In this document: piece after piece, positions 1 through 6,556 of the stretch
Layout of the letters: each line of letters starts with the position of its first letter
Numbering within the stretch: the stretch's first letter is position 1
Assembly (NCBI GenBank): GCA_964545245.1
Contig: CAZJFC010000044.1
Coordinates: 1 to 14,529, forward strand
Reading direction: 5' to 3'
Source: CAZJFC01 sp964545245
GTDB taxonomy: Bacteria; Pseudomonadota; Alphaproteobacteria; Rickettsiales; 21-14-0-20-44-7
DNA: 14,529 bases
Made by a program: the position numbers and the translations under genes
The notes under the pieces: model-generated
What the model was told of the DNA's origin: nothing
The model's database searches: none
The model's input: the letters and a program-made list of their open reading frames with translations, nothing else

Positions 1-71
1 GCGCGAAAAAAGGGCTGGCAACGCTTTGCATCGGCGGCGGGATGGGTATCGCGCTGGCGGTTGAAAGGTAA
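1..71 (+). CDS. phaA: Acetyl-CoA acetyltransferase (thiolase), C-terminal end only
   Basis: Only the last 22 codons are in the window, read in frame 3 and ending with TAA at 69-71. The peptide AKKGLATLCIGGGMGIALAVER is the C-terminus of type II biosynthetic thiolases; its CIGGGMG motif holds the second catalytic cysteine, which acts as the base in Claisen condensation of two acetyl-CoA to acetoacetyl-CoA. A phaB-type acetoacetyl-CoA reductase lies 1.4 kb downstream on the same strand, which supports the PHB-pathway thiolase (phaA) over a catabolic thiolase, but the symbol rests on that context. The rest of the gene lies to the left of the window. Confidence 0.85.
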   Translation, partial: AKKGLATLCIGGGMGIALAVER

Positions 72-83
72 GAAAGGGAACAG

Positions 84-575
84 ATGAACAAATTCATTGA
101 AAGAAACCTTAGCCCCGGCGAGAAGATAATTTACCGCGCCGTTGTCCACTGGTTCATATATTTCGAGAGCGCGAACTGGTTCCTGCTGGGCCTGCTGATA
201 ATCGGCCTTGGCTCGGCGGCGGGGATTACCACCAAATTCCTGCTGGTGATAGCCTGGGTGATGTTCATCATCGCTTTCCAGAAATTCGTGAAAGCCTTCC
301 TGCACCAGTATTGCACCGAGATGGCGATAACCGACCGCCGCATCATCGCTAAATTCGGTTTCGTCCGCCGTGACGTTATCGAGCTTCCGCTTGAGAAGAT
401 CGAGTCCGTCATTATCGACCAGAGCTTTGCCGAGCGCCTCACCGACGCGGGCAGCGTGGCCGTGCGCGGCACCGGCTCGGCAATGGCACCGGTGCGCTTT
501 ATCGACAAACCGATCGAATTCCGTAACCAGCTTAACGAAGCAATTTCCAACGCTAAAAATAAAACCGCCGGATAA
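84..575 (+). CDS. Membrane-anchored bacterial PH domain protein (YdbS/YdbT-like)
   Basis: This 163-aa protein has two hydrophobic segments (about residues 32-45 and 52-67) followed by a cytoplasmic domain at about 72-155. The stretch TEMAITDRRIIAKFGFVRRD, then LPLEKIESVII and the late RGTG, fit the bacterial PH-like domain family (bPH2, PF03703), whose members are usually small membrane proteins of unclear molecular role. The start is supported by AAGGGA a few bases before the ATG. The gene begins 12 bp after the thiolase stop and ends 18 bp before the glutathione transferase gene, so it is probably co-transcribed with them. Nothing in the sequence links it directly to PHB metabolism. The family is fairly certain; the role is unknown. 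Confidence 0.8.
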   Translation: MNKFIERNLSPGEKIIYRAVVHWFIYFESANWFLLGLLIIGLGSAAGITTKFLLVIAWVMFIIAFQKFVKAFLHQYCTEMAITDRRIIAKFGFVRRDVIELPLEKIESVIIDQSFAERLTDAGSVAVRGTGSAMAPVRFIDKPIEFRNQLNEAISNAKNKTAG

Positions 576-593
576 CCCGGCAAAGGAGTTTTT

Positions 594-1292
594 ATGACTG
601 AATCACCTATCCTTTTCTTTTCACCGGGCGCATGCTCGTTCGGTTCAATCGTGGCGCTTGAATGGGCGGGCATCCCTTACCGCTTGTGCAGTGTTGATAA
701 AGCCCAGCGCCAGACGCCGGAATTCAAACGCATCAACCCGCTTGCCGCCGTTCCCGCTTATAAGGCGGCAGACGGGCACACGCTCACTGAAAACGCGGCC
801 ATCCTCCAGCATATCGCGGCGCAGAACCCTGCCGCGAAAATCTCGGCAGAATATGGCAGCGCGGACTGGGACAGGCAGAACTACCTGATCTCGCTTTTTT
901 CGAGCGGTTTCCACGTCGCGTTCTATCCTTATTTCATGCCGCAAAGATATATCGGTGACGAAAAACTCATGCCGGAAGTGAAGGATTTCGCGGTAAAAAA
1001 TATCCGCGCGAAATATGAACAGGTGAACACACTGCTTGAAGGCCGCGATTATTTCATCGGCAATAAACCAACCATCGTGGATGCTTATTTCTTCGGCATG
1101 TCACGCTGGGGCGCTGCGCTGTTCAACATCGGGCAGGATTTCCCGAATATCGCGCGTTTCGAGGCGAACCTTGCCAAAGAACCGGCAGTACAATTCGCGC
1201 TCGCGGCGGAGAAACAGGATTCTTCGGCAAAACCCACCGGCAGGTTCGAGGGGTTTGTTGAGCTTTCCTCCGCTTCTGCACGCGCCGCGTAA
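594..1292 (+). CDS. Glutathione S-transferase family protein (beta-class-like)
   Basis: This is a 232-aa soluble protein. An N-terminal thioredoxin-like domain (about 5-80) contains SPGACS, with Cys14 in the place of the catalytic cysteine of bacterial beta-class GSTs; later NPLAAVPAY provides the cis-Pro loop and TENAAILQHIA matches the glutathione-binding T/S-E-x-x-A-I segment. The all-helical C-terminal domain (about 90-205) includes PTIVDAYFFGMSRWG, the conserved N-capping/aspartate region of GSTs. The family conjugates or reduces substrates with glutathione; the substrate cannot be told. A good Shine-Dalgarno (AAAGGAG) lies just before the ATG. A strong hairpin with a T-run follows at 1326-1352, so the thiolase-PH-GST transcript probably ends here. 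Confidence 0.85.
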   Translation: MTESPILFFSPGACSFGSIVALEWAGIPYRLCSVDKAQRQTPEFKRINPLAAVPAYKAADGHTLTENAAILQHIAAQNPAAKISAEYGSADWDRQNYLISLFSSGFHVAFYPYFMPQRYIGDEKLMPEVKDFAVKNIRAKYEQVNTLLEGRDYFIGNKPTIVDAYFFGMSRWGAALFNIGQDFPNIARFEANLAKEPAVQFALAAEKQDSSAKPTGRFEGFVELSSASARAA

Positions 1293-1325
1293 GATGTTAG
1301 GGATTAGAGATTAACCCTCCTCCTG

Positions 1326-1352
1326 CTCCTCCCTCAGGGAGGAGGTTTTTTT
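1326..1352 (+). terminator. Hairpin plus T-run downstream of the GST gene
   Basis: Positions 1326-1334 and 1336-1344 are perfect inverted complements (CTCCTCCCT / AGGGAGGAG), giving about 7-9 bp of GC-rich stem, followed by seven T residues (1346-1352). This has the form of a Rho-independent terminator 33 bp after the GST stop. The core CCTCCCTCAGGGAGG also appears in the repeat inserted into the aminopeptidase gene (6208-6224), so the terminator may have been recruited from that repeat family. Confidence 0.7.
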
Positions 1353-1357
1353 GCCGC

Positions 1358-1390
1358 TTCCCCCCTGAGGGGGGAATACAAGGGGGGTTC
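1358..1390. repeat. G/C-run palindromic repeat, copy 1
   Basis: Six C, a short spacer, six G, AATACAA, then six G (1360-1365, 1369-1374, 1382-1387); with flanking TT/AA the first pair forms a 9-bp stem. The same architecture (six C, TATGA, six G, AAAGA, six G) occurs at 14468-14495 inside the second cysteine desulfurase gene, so the two are copies of one repeat family. Here it is intergenic. Confidence 0.6.
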
Positions 1391-1406
1391 TACTTACGCC
1401 CCCCCT

Positions 1407-1434
1407 AATGACCAATGACTAGCAACTAATGACT
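1407..1434. repeat. Short phrase-like repeat, three AATGAC units
   Basis: AATGAC occurs three times in 28 bp (1407-1412, 1414-1419, 1428-1433) with CAACT between. The style, short near-tandem phrases, is the same as in the inverted repeats around the four-helix-bundle gene and the hairpins at 9762-9846 and 10214-10315. The rest of the 222-bp gap 1293-1514 holds the terminator, the G/C-run repeat and the phaB promoter region. Confidence 0.4.
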
Positions 1435-1453
1435 TTCCTTAACCCTAAAAGGC

Positions 1454-1481
1454 TTGATTTCTTGCGGGTTATGCCTATATG
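1454..1481 (+). promoter_or_regulatory. Possible phaB promoter
   Basis: TTGATT (1454-1459), a 16-bp spacer and TATATG (1476-1481) resemble a sigma-70-type promoter 34 bp upstream of the phaB start. The same TTGATT-type -35 is seen before the 181-aa gene and iscS. This is a pattern match only. Confidence 0.35.
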
Positions 1482-1514
1482 TTCCAGCAGAAAAATCAGC
1501 CTGAAAGGAGTTTT

Positions 1515-2237
1515 ATGTCTATCGCAATCGTCACCGGGGGAACAAGGGGCATCGGCTATGCAATATCCGTTGCGCTGAAAGAGGCGGGCCATAAGGTTGC
1601 CGCAACCTATGCCAGCAACGAGGAAGCCGCGCAGGAATTCAAGAACAAAACCGGGATCGCCGCGTTCAAATGGGACGTCGCCAATTTCGACGAATGCCGC
1701 AAAGGCGTTGAAGCGGTGGAAAAAGAACTCGGCGGGCCGGTTGAAATTCTCGTCAATAACGCAGGCATCACACGCGACGCGATGCTCCACAAAATGACCT
1801 TCGACCAGTGGCAGCAGGTGATTTCCACCAACCTCACCTCATGTTTCAACATGTGCCACGCGGTGGTTTCCGGCATGCGTGACCGCAAATTTGGCCGCAT
1901 CATCAACATCTCGTCGGTGAACGCGCAGATGGGACAGATGGGGCAGACCAATTATTCCGGCGCGAAAGCGGGCGTGCTTGGCTTCACCAAAGCGCTGGCA
2001 CGCGAGAACGCCGCGAAGGGAATCACCGTGAACGCGGTCGCCCCCGGATATATCGACACCGAAATGGTGAGCGCGGTGGATGAAAAAGTCCTGGAATCCA
2101 TAATCGCCAAAGTCCCGGTTGGCCGCCTTGGCACCCCGGAGGAAGTTGCGAGCGTGGTGGCCTATCTTGCCGCCCCGATCGCCGGGTTCATCACCGGCGA
2201 GACCATCTCCATCAACGGCGGGCTGGAGATGGAATAA
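1515..2237 (+). CDS. phaB: Acetoacetyl-CoA reductase (NADPH), PHB pathway
   Basis: This is a 240-aa short-chain dehydrogenase, exactly the usual length of PhaB. It shows the Rossmann TGGTRGIG motif (residues 7-14), NNAG (81-84), and a catalytic set Ser134, Tyr147, Lys151. The segment NISSVNAQMGQMGQTNYSGA closely resembles PhaB enzymes rather than fatty-acid FabG, although the two families are hard to separate by eye. It reduces acetoacetyl-CoA to (R)-3-hydroxybutyryl-CoA, the monomer for polyhydroxybutyrate, in the cytoplasm. The start at 1515 is chosen because AAAGGAG (1504-1510) lies just upstream and it gives the family N-terminus; a longer reading from 1479 would add 12 unlikely residues. 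No PHB synthase gene is in the window. The inverted-repeat unit begins 12 bp after its stop. Confidence 0.88.
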   Translation: MSIAIVTGGTRGIGYAISVALKEAGHKVAATYASNEEAAQEFKNKTGIAAFKWDVANFDECRKGVEAVEKELGGPVEILVNNAGITRDAMLHKMTFDQWQQVISTNLTSCFNMCHAVVSGMRDRKFGRIINISSVNAQMGQMGQTNYSGAKAGVLGFTKALARENAAKGITVNAVAPGYIDTEMVSAVDEKVLESIIAKVPVGRLGTPEEVASVVAYLAAPIAGFITGETISINGGLEME

Positions 2238-2248
2238 AGAGAGTTTTT

Positions 2249-2654
2249 AGTTTCAGTTGTTAGTTTCAGTTAGTGGTTTTAGTTATGAAAACATTCCGTG
2301 ACCTTAAAGTCTGGCAGGCAAGCCGTGAACTGGCGCTAACCATCTACCGGAAAACCGCGCAGTTTCCGGATACTGAAAAATTCGGGCTGATACCGCAAAT
2401 GAGAAGATGCGCCATATCCATCCTTTCCAATATCGCCGAAGGCAGCGGCAGGCATTCAGCAAAGGAATTCATGCATTTTATCTCGATAGCGAAAGGCTCC
2501 TGCAAGGAGCTGGAAGCGCAGATTATCATTTGCCAGGATTTAGGTTATTTTCAGGAAGATTCTAATTTTACCCTGTCGAAAATCGAAGAAATCAATAAGA
2601 TGCTTGCAGGTTTGGCAAAATCTCTCAAAATAACTGAAACTAACAACTGAAACT
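2249..2654 (+). mobile_element. Inverted-repeat unit carrying a four-helix-bundle (IVP/S23-type) gene
   Basis: Positions 2249-2272 and 2631-2654 are perfect 24-bp inverted repeats, each built from two near-copies of AGTTTCAGTT. The only gene between them is the four-helix-bundle protein, and the right arm supplies that gene's last codons and stop. The unit fills the gap between phaB and mlaD, 12 bp after one stop and 13 bp before the next start. Intervening-sequence proteins of this family are classically encoded in insertions within 23S rRNA genes, where pairing ends form a stem. Here the unit is in an intergenic site with no transposase. That it is, or was, mobile is inference; no target-site duplication is evident to me. 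Confidence 0.55.
2285..2650 (+). CDS. Four-helix-bundle protein, 23S rRNA intervening-sequence (S23/IVP) family
   Basis: This 121-aa protein starts MKTFRDLKVWQASRELALTI, the hallmark N-terminus of the PF05635/TIGR02436 family, followed by IPQMRRCAISILSNIAEGSG and KEFMHFISIAKGSCKELE, the conserved helix 2-3 region. The length is typical. Family members form pentameric four-helix bundles related to Avd of diversity-generating retroelements; the cellular function of stand-alone members is unknown. The ATG at 2285 gives the family N-terminus; a GTG at 2273 would add four residues. The last residues (ITETNN) are encoded by the right inverted repeat, so the gene and repeat form one unit. No clear Shine-Dalgarno is visible. 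No reverse transcriptase or rRNA gene is nearby. Confidence 0.88.
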   Translation: MKTFRDLKVWQASRELALTIYRKTAQFPDTEKFGLIPQMRRCAISILSNIAEGSGRHSAKEFMHFISIAKGSCKELEAQIIICQDLGYFQEDSNFTLSKIEEINKMLAGLAKSLKITETNN

Positions 2655-2667
2655 GGCAACTAAAATC

Positions 2668-3132
2668 ATGAAACGAAACTTAATCGAAACAATCATGGGC
2701 GCAGTGGTGCTGTTTGTGGCAGCGTTCTTTGTCTACACCGCATCACAGTCCAGCGGCATCAAGAAGGATTACGGCTACAAAGTTGAGGCCGAGTTCGACA
2801 AGATCGACGGCATCACCACCGGCAGCGATGTGAAGATCGGCGGCATCAAGATCGGCAGCGTGCTGGGCGAAAGCCTCAACAATGAAACTTTCCGCGCGAA
2901 GCTGGTCATCGGCATCAGGAAAGATATCAAACTCCCGCTTGATTCCTCGGCAGAAATCGCAAGCGAGGGGCTGCTTGGTGGTAAATATGTGAACCTGGTT
3001 CCCGGCGCGGACGAGGAATTCCTTGAAGATGGCGGGTTTATTGAATATACGCAAAGTTCCATCAACCTTGAGGAACTTCTTGGCAAATTCGCCTTCGGCG
3101 GCACCGGCGACAAGAAAAAAGGTGATGACTAA
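2668..3132 (+). CDS. mlaD: MlaD-like MCE-domain lipid-transport protein
   Basis: This 154-aa protein has one N-terminal membrane anchor (about 11-27, GAVVLFVAAFFVYTA) and a periplasmic MCE domain (about 37-112) with the typical F-x-x-x-DGI-x-x-GSDVKIGGIKIG opening and the LLGGKYVNL-PG close. MlaD hexamers sit on the inner-membrane MlaFE transporter and carry phospholipids across the periplasm to maintain outer-membrane asymmetry. The C-terminal tail is acidic and lysine-rich. No mlaE or mlaF is in the window. Its TAA overlaps the next ATG by one base (TAATG), implying translational coupling. The start has no visible Shine-Dalgarno: the right arm of the inverted-repeat unit ends 13 bp before it, so its original upstream region may have been displaced. 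Confidence 0.88.
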   Translation: MKRNLIETIMGAVVLFVAAFFVYTASQSSGIKKDYGYKVEAEFDKIDGITTGSDVKIGGIKIGSVLGESLNNETFRAKLVIGIRKDIKLPLDSSAEIASEGLLGGKYVNLVPGADEEFLEDGGFIEYTQSSINLEELLGKFAFGGTGDKKKGDD

Positions 3133-3755
3133 TGAAATTACGGGCTGCGGTAATCGCCTTGCTTTTCACCGTTACCCCGGCGCTGGCTCAGGAAGGTTTC
3201 CTGCCGCCTGAAAGCTGGGAGGAGGAGGAACCGCAAGCGCCGCAATCATTCGATACGCAGGAACCGGAGGCGGCGGACAGCGAACCCCTGCCCGGCGAAA
3301 CCGATCCGGCTATGCTGGATTCCCCCCCGCCTTTGCCTAAAACCGACACAACGCCGGTTTTTGAGGGCGAGACAAAATGGGTCGAGCTTCCTTTCGCGAA
3401 ACTTCAGGGCCTGAATAAGGTCACCGCCCGGACCTCGGAAATTATCGTCAAAATGGGCGAGAAGGTAAAATTCGGCAACCTTGAGATCACGGTCACCAAA
3501 TGCCACAAAAAAGAAGCCTCGGAGAAAAACGAGGCGGTTGCCCTGATCGAGATATGGGACGAAATCCCCGGCCAGACCCGCAACAAGGATTTTTACGGCT
3601 GGATGTTCTCCACCTCCCCGGCAATTTCCGCACTTGAGCACCCGATCTATGACGTGACCCTGCTCAACTGCAAGAAAACAAAAGAAGCCGAGACCAAAGA
3701 AAGCGGTTCGCCCGCCAAAAATGACGAGCAAAAAACCACCGGAAAGAAACCATGA
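3132..3755 (+). CDS. Secreted DUF2155-family protein
   Basis: This 207-aa protein begins with a signal peptide (MKLRAAVIALLFTVTPALA, cleavage likely before Gln20), followed by an acidic, proline-rich linker (about 20-75). The domain at about 85-182 carries the DUF2155 features: LQGLNKVTARTSEI, the FGNLEITVTKC segment, and FYGWMFSTSPAISALEHPIYDV ending in a second cysteine. Two conserved cysteines may form a disulfide. DUF2155 is a largely alphaproteobacterial family of unknown function, often encoded near envelope genes. A lysine/glutamate-rich tail follows the domain. The gene overlaps mlaD by one base and the SH3 gene by four (ATGA), so the three are clearly one transcript. Confidence 0.85.
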   Translation: MKLRAAVIALLFTVTPALAQEGFLPPESWEEEEPQAPQSFDTQEPEAADSEPLPGETDPAMLDSPPPLPKTDTTPVFEGETKWVELPFAKLQGLNKVTARTSEIIVKMGEKVKFGNLEITVTKCHKKEASEKNEAVALIEIWDEIPGQTRNKDFYGWMFSTSPAISALEHPIYDVTLLNCKKTKEAETKESGSPAKNDEQKTTGKKP

Positions 3756-4618
3756 CTAAACGACTCATAACCCCTGTTTTTATACTGGCTGCGCTTGTTT
3801 CAGTGCCATTCGCCGCGTTTTCGGCGGACAGCGCTGATGAAAAACCCTCCGTTCCGGTATTAAGCAGCCCTGCCGCAAAACCTGAGGAAGCAAAACCGAC
3901 AGTCAGGATGTCGCCGATCATCACCCCGACACCGAAACCCGTGCAGAAAGCTGCCCAAAAACCTGCACCTAAAAAACCTGAGCCTGCAAAAACCGCGGTG
4001 AACGAAACCAAACCGGCTGAAAAACCGGCGGATTCACCTTTCAAGAAGGCGCAGCCCCCGGAAGAAGAAAAGATCCTCGACATAAAACCGGTAGAGGATA
4101 CCAAACCGCGCAAGCTTGCCTCCCCGGACGAGGAAGAGGCGGAGCGCCTTGCCAGGGAAACCGAAGCTTCCGGCAAGTTTGAGCGCAGCCCGGCGCAGAA
4201 AAAAGGCGAGAGCGGCCTTAACCTCCCGCGCTTCGTTTCACTTAAAAGCGGCGAGGTGAACGGGCGCGCAGGCCCCGGCGAGACCTACCCGATAAAATGG
4301 GTTTACCAGCGCAAGAACCTCCCGGTTGAAGTTACCGCCGAGTTCAAGCAATGGCGGCGCATCCGCGACATTGACGGTGACCAGACCTGGGTCCACCAGG
4401 CGCTCCTGCGCGGCGAAAGATACGCGATTCTGGAAAAGGACGGCGAAGCCACGCGCGATAAATCCGGGAATACCAAGGTTGCCCAGTTCAAGCGCAACGT
4501 ACAGGTAAAACTCACCGAATGCAGCAAGATGCAATGCCTTGTCGAATATGGCAGCATCCGCGGCTGGACGGCGAAATCAAACCTTTTCGGGGTTTATAAC
4601 GATGAAACCTTCGACTAG
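3752..4618 (+). CDS. Secreted SH3-like domain protein with Pro/Lys-rich linker
   Basis: This 288-aa protein has a signal peptide (about residues 1-25, ending AAFSA), a long linker at about 26-150 very rich in Pro, Lys, Ala and Glu, and a C-terminal pair of SH3-like modules (about 157-223 and 224-285). The first module, LPRFVSLKSGEVNGRAGPGE then YPIKWVYQRKNLPVEV and WRRIRD, matches the alphaproteobacterial SH3_4 family (PF06347). Such domains are thought to bind peptidoglycan or proteins in the periplasm; the ligand here is unknown. The linker could span the peptidoglycan layer. It starts inside the DUF2155 stop codon region (ATGA overlap), so it is coupled to it, and aminopeptidase P begins 17 bp after its stop. 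Confidence 0.82.
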   Translation: MTKRLITPVFILAALVSVPFAAFSADSADEKPSVPVLSSPAAKPEEAKPTVRMSPIITPTPKPVQKAAQKPAPKKPEPAKTAVNETKPAEKPADSPFKKAQPPEEEKILDIKPVEDTKPRKLASPDEEEAERLARETEASGKFERSPAQKKGESGLNLPRFVSLKSGEVNGRAGPGETYPIKWVYQRKNLPVEVTAEFKQWRRIRDIDGDQTWVHQALLRGERYAILEKDGEATRDKSGNTKVAQFKRNVQVKLTECSKMQCLVEYGSIRGWTAKSNLFGVYNDETFD

Positions 4619-4635
4619 CCAATAGCGGGAACCCC

Positions 4636-6402
4636 ATGCTCCAGATAATCGAAATCCGCAGGCTGCTAAAATATTACGGGCTGGATTCGTTCATCATCCC
4701 CAACAATGACGAGTTCAACAACGAATACCTCCCCGACGCGGCAAAACGCCTCGAATACGCCACTAATTTCAGCGGTTCGGCGGGGACGGCCATCATCACC
4801 CATTCCAGATGCGCCTTCTTCACCGATGGCCGCTACACTTTGCAGGCGGCGGCGGAGCTTGACCCCAAATTTTTCCAGATATTCAATATCTCGGAAAAAC
4901 GCCCGGTTGACTGGATACGCGAAAACAACCTGAAAACCGGGTTCGACCCGTGGCAGTTTTCGCTGGCGGAGGTAAAAAAATTCCCGCGCAACATGCAGCC
5001 CTGCTCCAACCTGGTTGACGAGATATGGAAGAAACGCCCGGAAATGCCTTCCGCCCCGGCTTACCTCATCCCGCCCGGACTCGCCGGGAAAACCTCAACC
5101 CAAAAACGCGCGGAGCTGTGCGAGGGGCTGGCGGCTGATATGGTGCTGCTCACCACGGCGGATTCGGTGAACTGGCTCCTGAACCTGCGCGGCGGGGATA
5201 TCCCGCATACGCCGTTCTGCCTTGCCTACGCGGCGCTGCATAAATCGGGCGAAGTGGAGCTGTTCATCGACAAGCGCAAGGTTCCGGCGAAACTGGTCAC
5301 CTCGCTTGAGAATGTGAAGATACGCGACTTCGGCGAAGTAATGACGCTTGGCGAAGGCAAAACCGTCCAGCTTGACCCCGCGCGGACCCCTTATGCGCTG
5401 TTCCTCGCCCTGCAAAATAACGGCGCGGAAACCATCGAGAAAACCGACCCGTGCCAGCTTCCCAAGGCGCTCAAGAACCCGGTGGAGATTGCAGGCATCA
5501 GGAAAGCGCATGAGATTGACGGCAAGGCGCTCACCAGATTCCTGCAATGGCTGCCGACACAGAATTCGCTTGATGAGATCAAGGCCGAGGAGAAACTGCG
5601 CGAGTTCCGCCGCGAAAACCCGGAATATGTGGAAGATAGTTTCTCCAGCATTTCCGGTTTTGGCTACAACGGGGCGATCGTGCATTACCGCGCCAGCGAA
5701 GCCTCCAACCGCCAGTTCGCCAACGGCTCGTTATACCTGATCGATTCCGGCGGACAATATATGGGCGGCGGCGCGTTCGGCACCACTGATGTCACCCGCA
5801 CCATCGTGGTGGGCGAGCCAAATTATGAGATGGTCCACAACTACACCCTGGTGTTAAAAGGCCATATCGCCCTTGCCAGCGCTGTTTTCCCCTATGGCAC
5901 CACCGGGGCGCAGCTTGACGCGCTTGCAAGGCAGTTCCTCTGGGCAGAGGGCAAGGATTACGACCACGGAACCGGACATGGCGTGGGTTGCTTCCTGAGC
6001 GTCCACGAAGGGCCGCAGGGCATCTCACGGAGATATACCGATATCCCGCTAAGGCCGGGGATGGTGCTTTCCAACGAGCCGGGATATTACAAAGCCGGCG
6101 AATACGGCATCCGTATCGAGAATTTGGTGCTGGTGGTGGAGGCGGAGCCTGCTTATTCAAACCCTCTCCCTAACCCTCTCCCTCAGGGAGAGGGAACTAC
6201 ATCACCTCCCTCCCTCAGGGAGGGAAATTATCTTCTATCCCCCTCCTTGAGGGAGGGGGTGGGGGGAGGGTCAAAAAACCAATTTCTCCGCTTTGAAACC
6301 TTGACTAAAGCCCCGTTCGACGAAAACCTAATCGAGTGGGAACTCCTAACCGCCGCTGAAAAACAGTGGATACAGGATTATTACGCCAGCTTTGCGCGTT
6401 GA
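4636..6402 (+). CDS. pepP: Xaa-Pro aminopeptidase (aminopeptidase P, M24B) with repeat-derived insertion
   Basis: This 588-aa protein has a tandem creatinase-like N-terminal half and a C-terminal pita-bread catalytic domain, like the three-domain aminopeptidase P enzymes. It removes an N-terminal residue before proline. All five metal ligands are present: Asp370 (LIDSGGQY), Asp385 (TTDVTRT), His448 (GTGHGVG), Glu481 (SNEPGYY) and Glu495 (IRIENLV). Two oddities stand out. Residues of about 507-548 are encoded by palindromic repeats and interrupt the normal VEAEPA...FLRFETLT run just before the last strand. The loop between the two aspartates is 15 residues instead of the usual 11, an extra GGAF-like piece. 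Without the insertion the length is about 546 aa. The Shine-Dalgarno is weak. No frameshift is visible, so it is probably still active. Confidence 0.88.
   Translation: MLQIIEIRRLLKYYGLDSFIIPNNDEFNNEYLPDAAKRLEYATNFSGSAGTAIITHSRCAFFTDGRYTLQAAAELDPKFFQIFNISEKRPVDWIRENNLKTGFDPWQFSLAEVKKFPRNMQPCSNLVDEIWKKRPEMPSAPAYLIPPGLAGKTSTQKRAELCEGLAADMVLLTTADSVNWLLNLRGGDIPHTPFCLAYAALHKSGEVELFIDKRKVPAKLVTSLENVKIRDFGEVMTLGEGKTVQLDPARTPYALFLALQNNGAETIEKTDPCQLPKALKNPVEIAGIRKAHEIDGKALTRFLQWLPTQNSLDEIKAEEKLREFRRENPEYVEDSFSSISGFGYNGAIVHYRASEASNRQFANGSLYLIDSGGQYMGGGAFGTTDVTRTIVVGEPNYEMVHNYTLVLKGHIALASAVFPYGTTGAQLDALARQFLWAEGKDYDHGTGHGVGCFLSVHEGPQGISRRYTDIPLRPGMVLSNEPGYYKAGEYGIRIENLVLVVEAEPAYSNPLPNPLPQGEGTTSPPSLREGNYLLSPSLREGVGGGSKNQFLRFETLTKAPFDENLIEWELLTAAEKQWIQDYYASFAR
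6154..6279. repeat. Composite palindromic repeat inserted in frame in the aminopeptidase gene
   Basis: About 126 bp containing three hairpins in a row: CCCTCTCCCT/AGGGAGAGGG (6174-6183, 6185-6194), CCCTCCCT/AGGGAGGG (6208-6215, 6217-6224) and CCCCCTCC/GGAGGGGG (6239-6246, 6252-6259). A partial direct copy of the first arm precedes it at 6162-6170. The translation (PLPNPLPQGEG, PSLREG twice, then a glycine run) has no counterpart in the enzyme family. The boundaries are judged from where the family sequence stops and resumes. Confidence 0.75.
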
Positions 6403-6441
6403 TATTCCTTAGTGGGAGTGCCAGTGTCAGTAGGAGAAAAA

Positions 6442-6538
6442 TCCCCCCTGACAGGAGGGAGAATTGAGAAGCCGTTCAGGAGAACGGCCCAGCCTTGAGC
6501 GTGCCAAAGGCACAGCCCATCTGAGCGGCAGGAGCCGC
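6442..6538. repeat. Cluster of four small hairpins, two with AGGA loops
   Basis: Four stem-loops lie in a row: 6442-6460 (8-bp stem, one mismatch); 6471-6488 (GCCGTTC-AGGA-GAACGGC); 6501-6513 (GTGCC-AAA-GGCAC); 6525-6538 (GCGGC-AGGA-GCCGC). They occupy the gap between the aminopeptidase stop and the stop of the hydrophilic - strand gene. This could be a repeat element, a structured 3' end of either transcript, or a small RNA. No clear T-run follows on either strand. Confidence 0.5.
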
Positions 6539-6556
6539 GAAGGGGGCAAAAAAATA

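Noticed and set aside
131..673. - strand open frame of 180 codons over the PH-domain and GST genes
   Set aside because: It is antisense to two well-supported genes and spans their junction; no ribosome site or known features.
2249..2654. Diversity-generating retroelement, because Avd is a relative of the four-helix-bundle protein
   Set aside because: No reverse transcriptase, template repeat or variable repeat is visible in the window.
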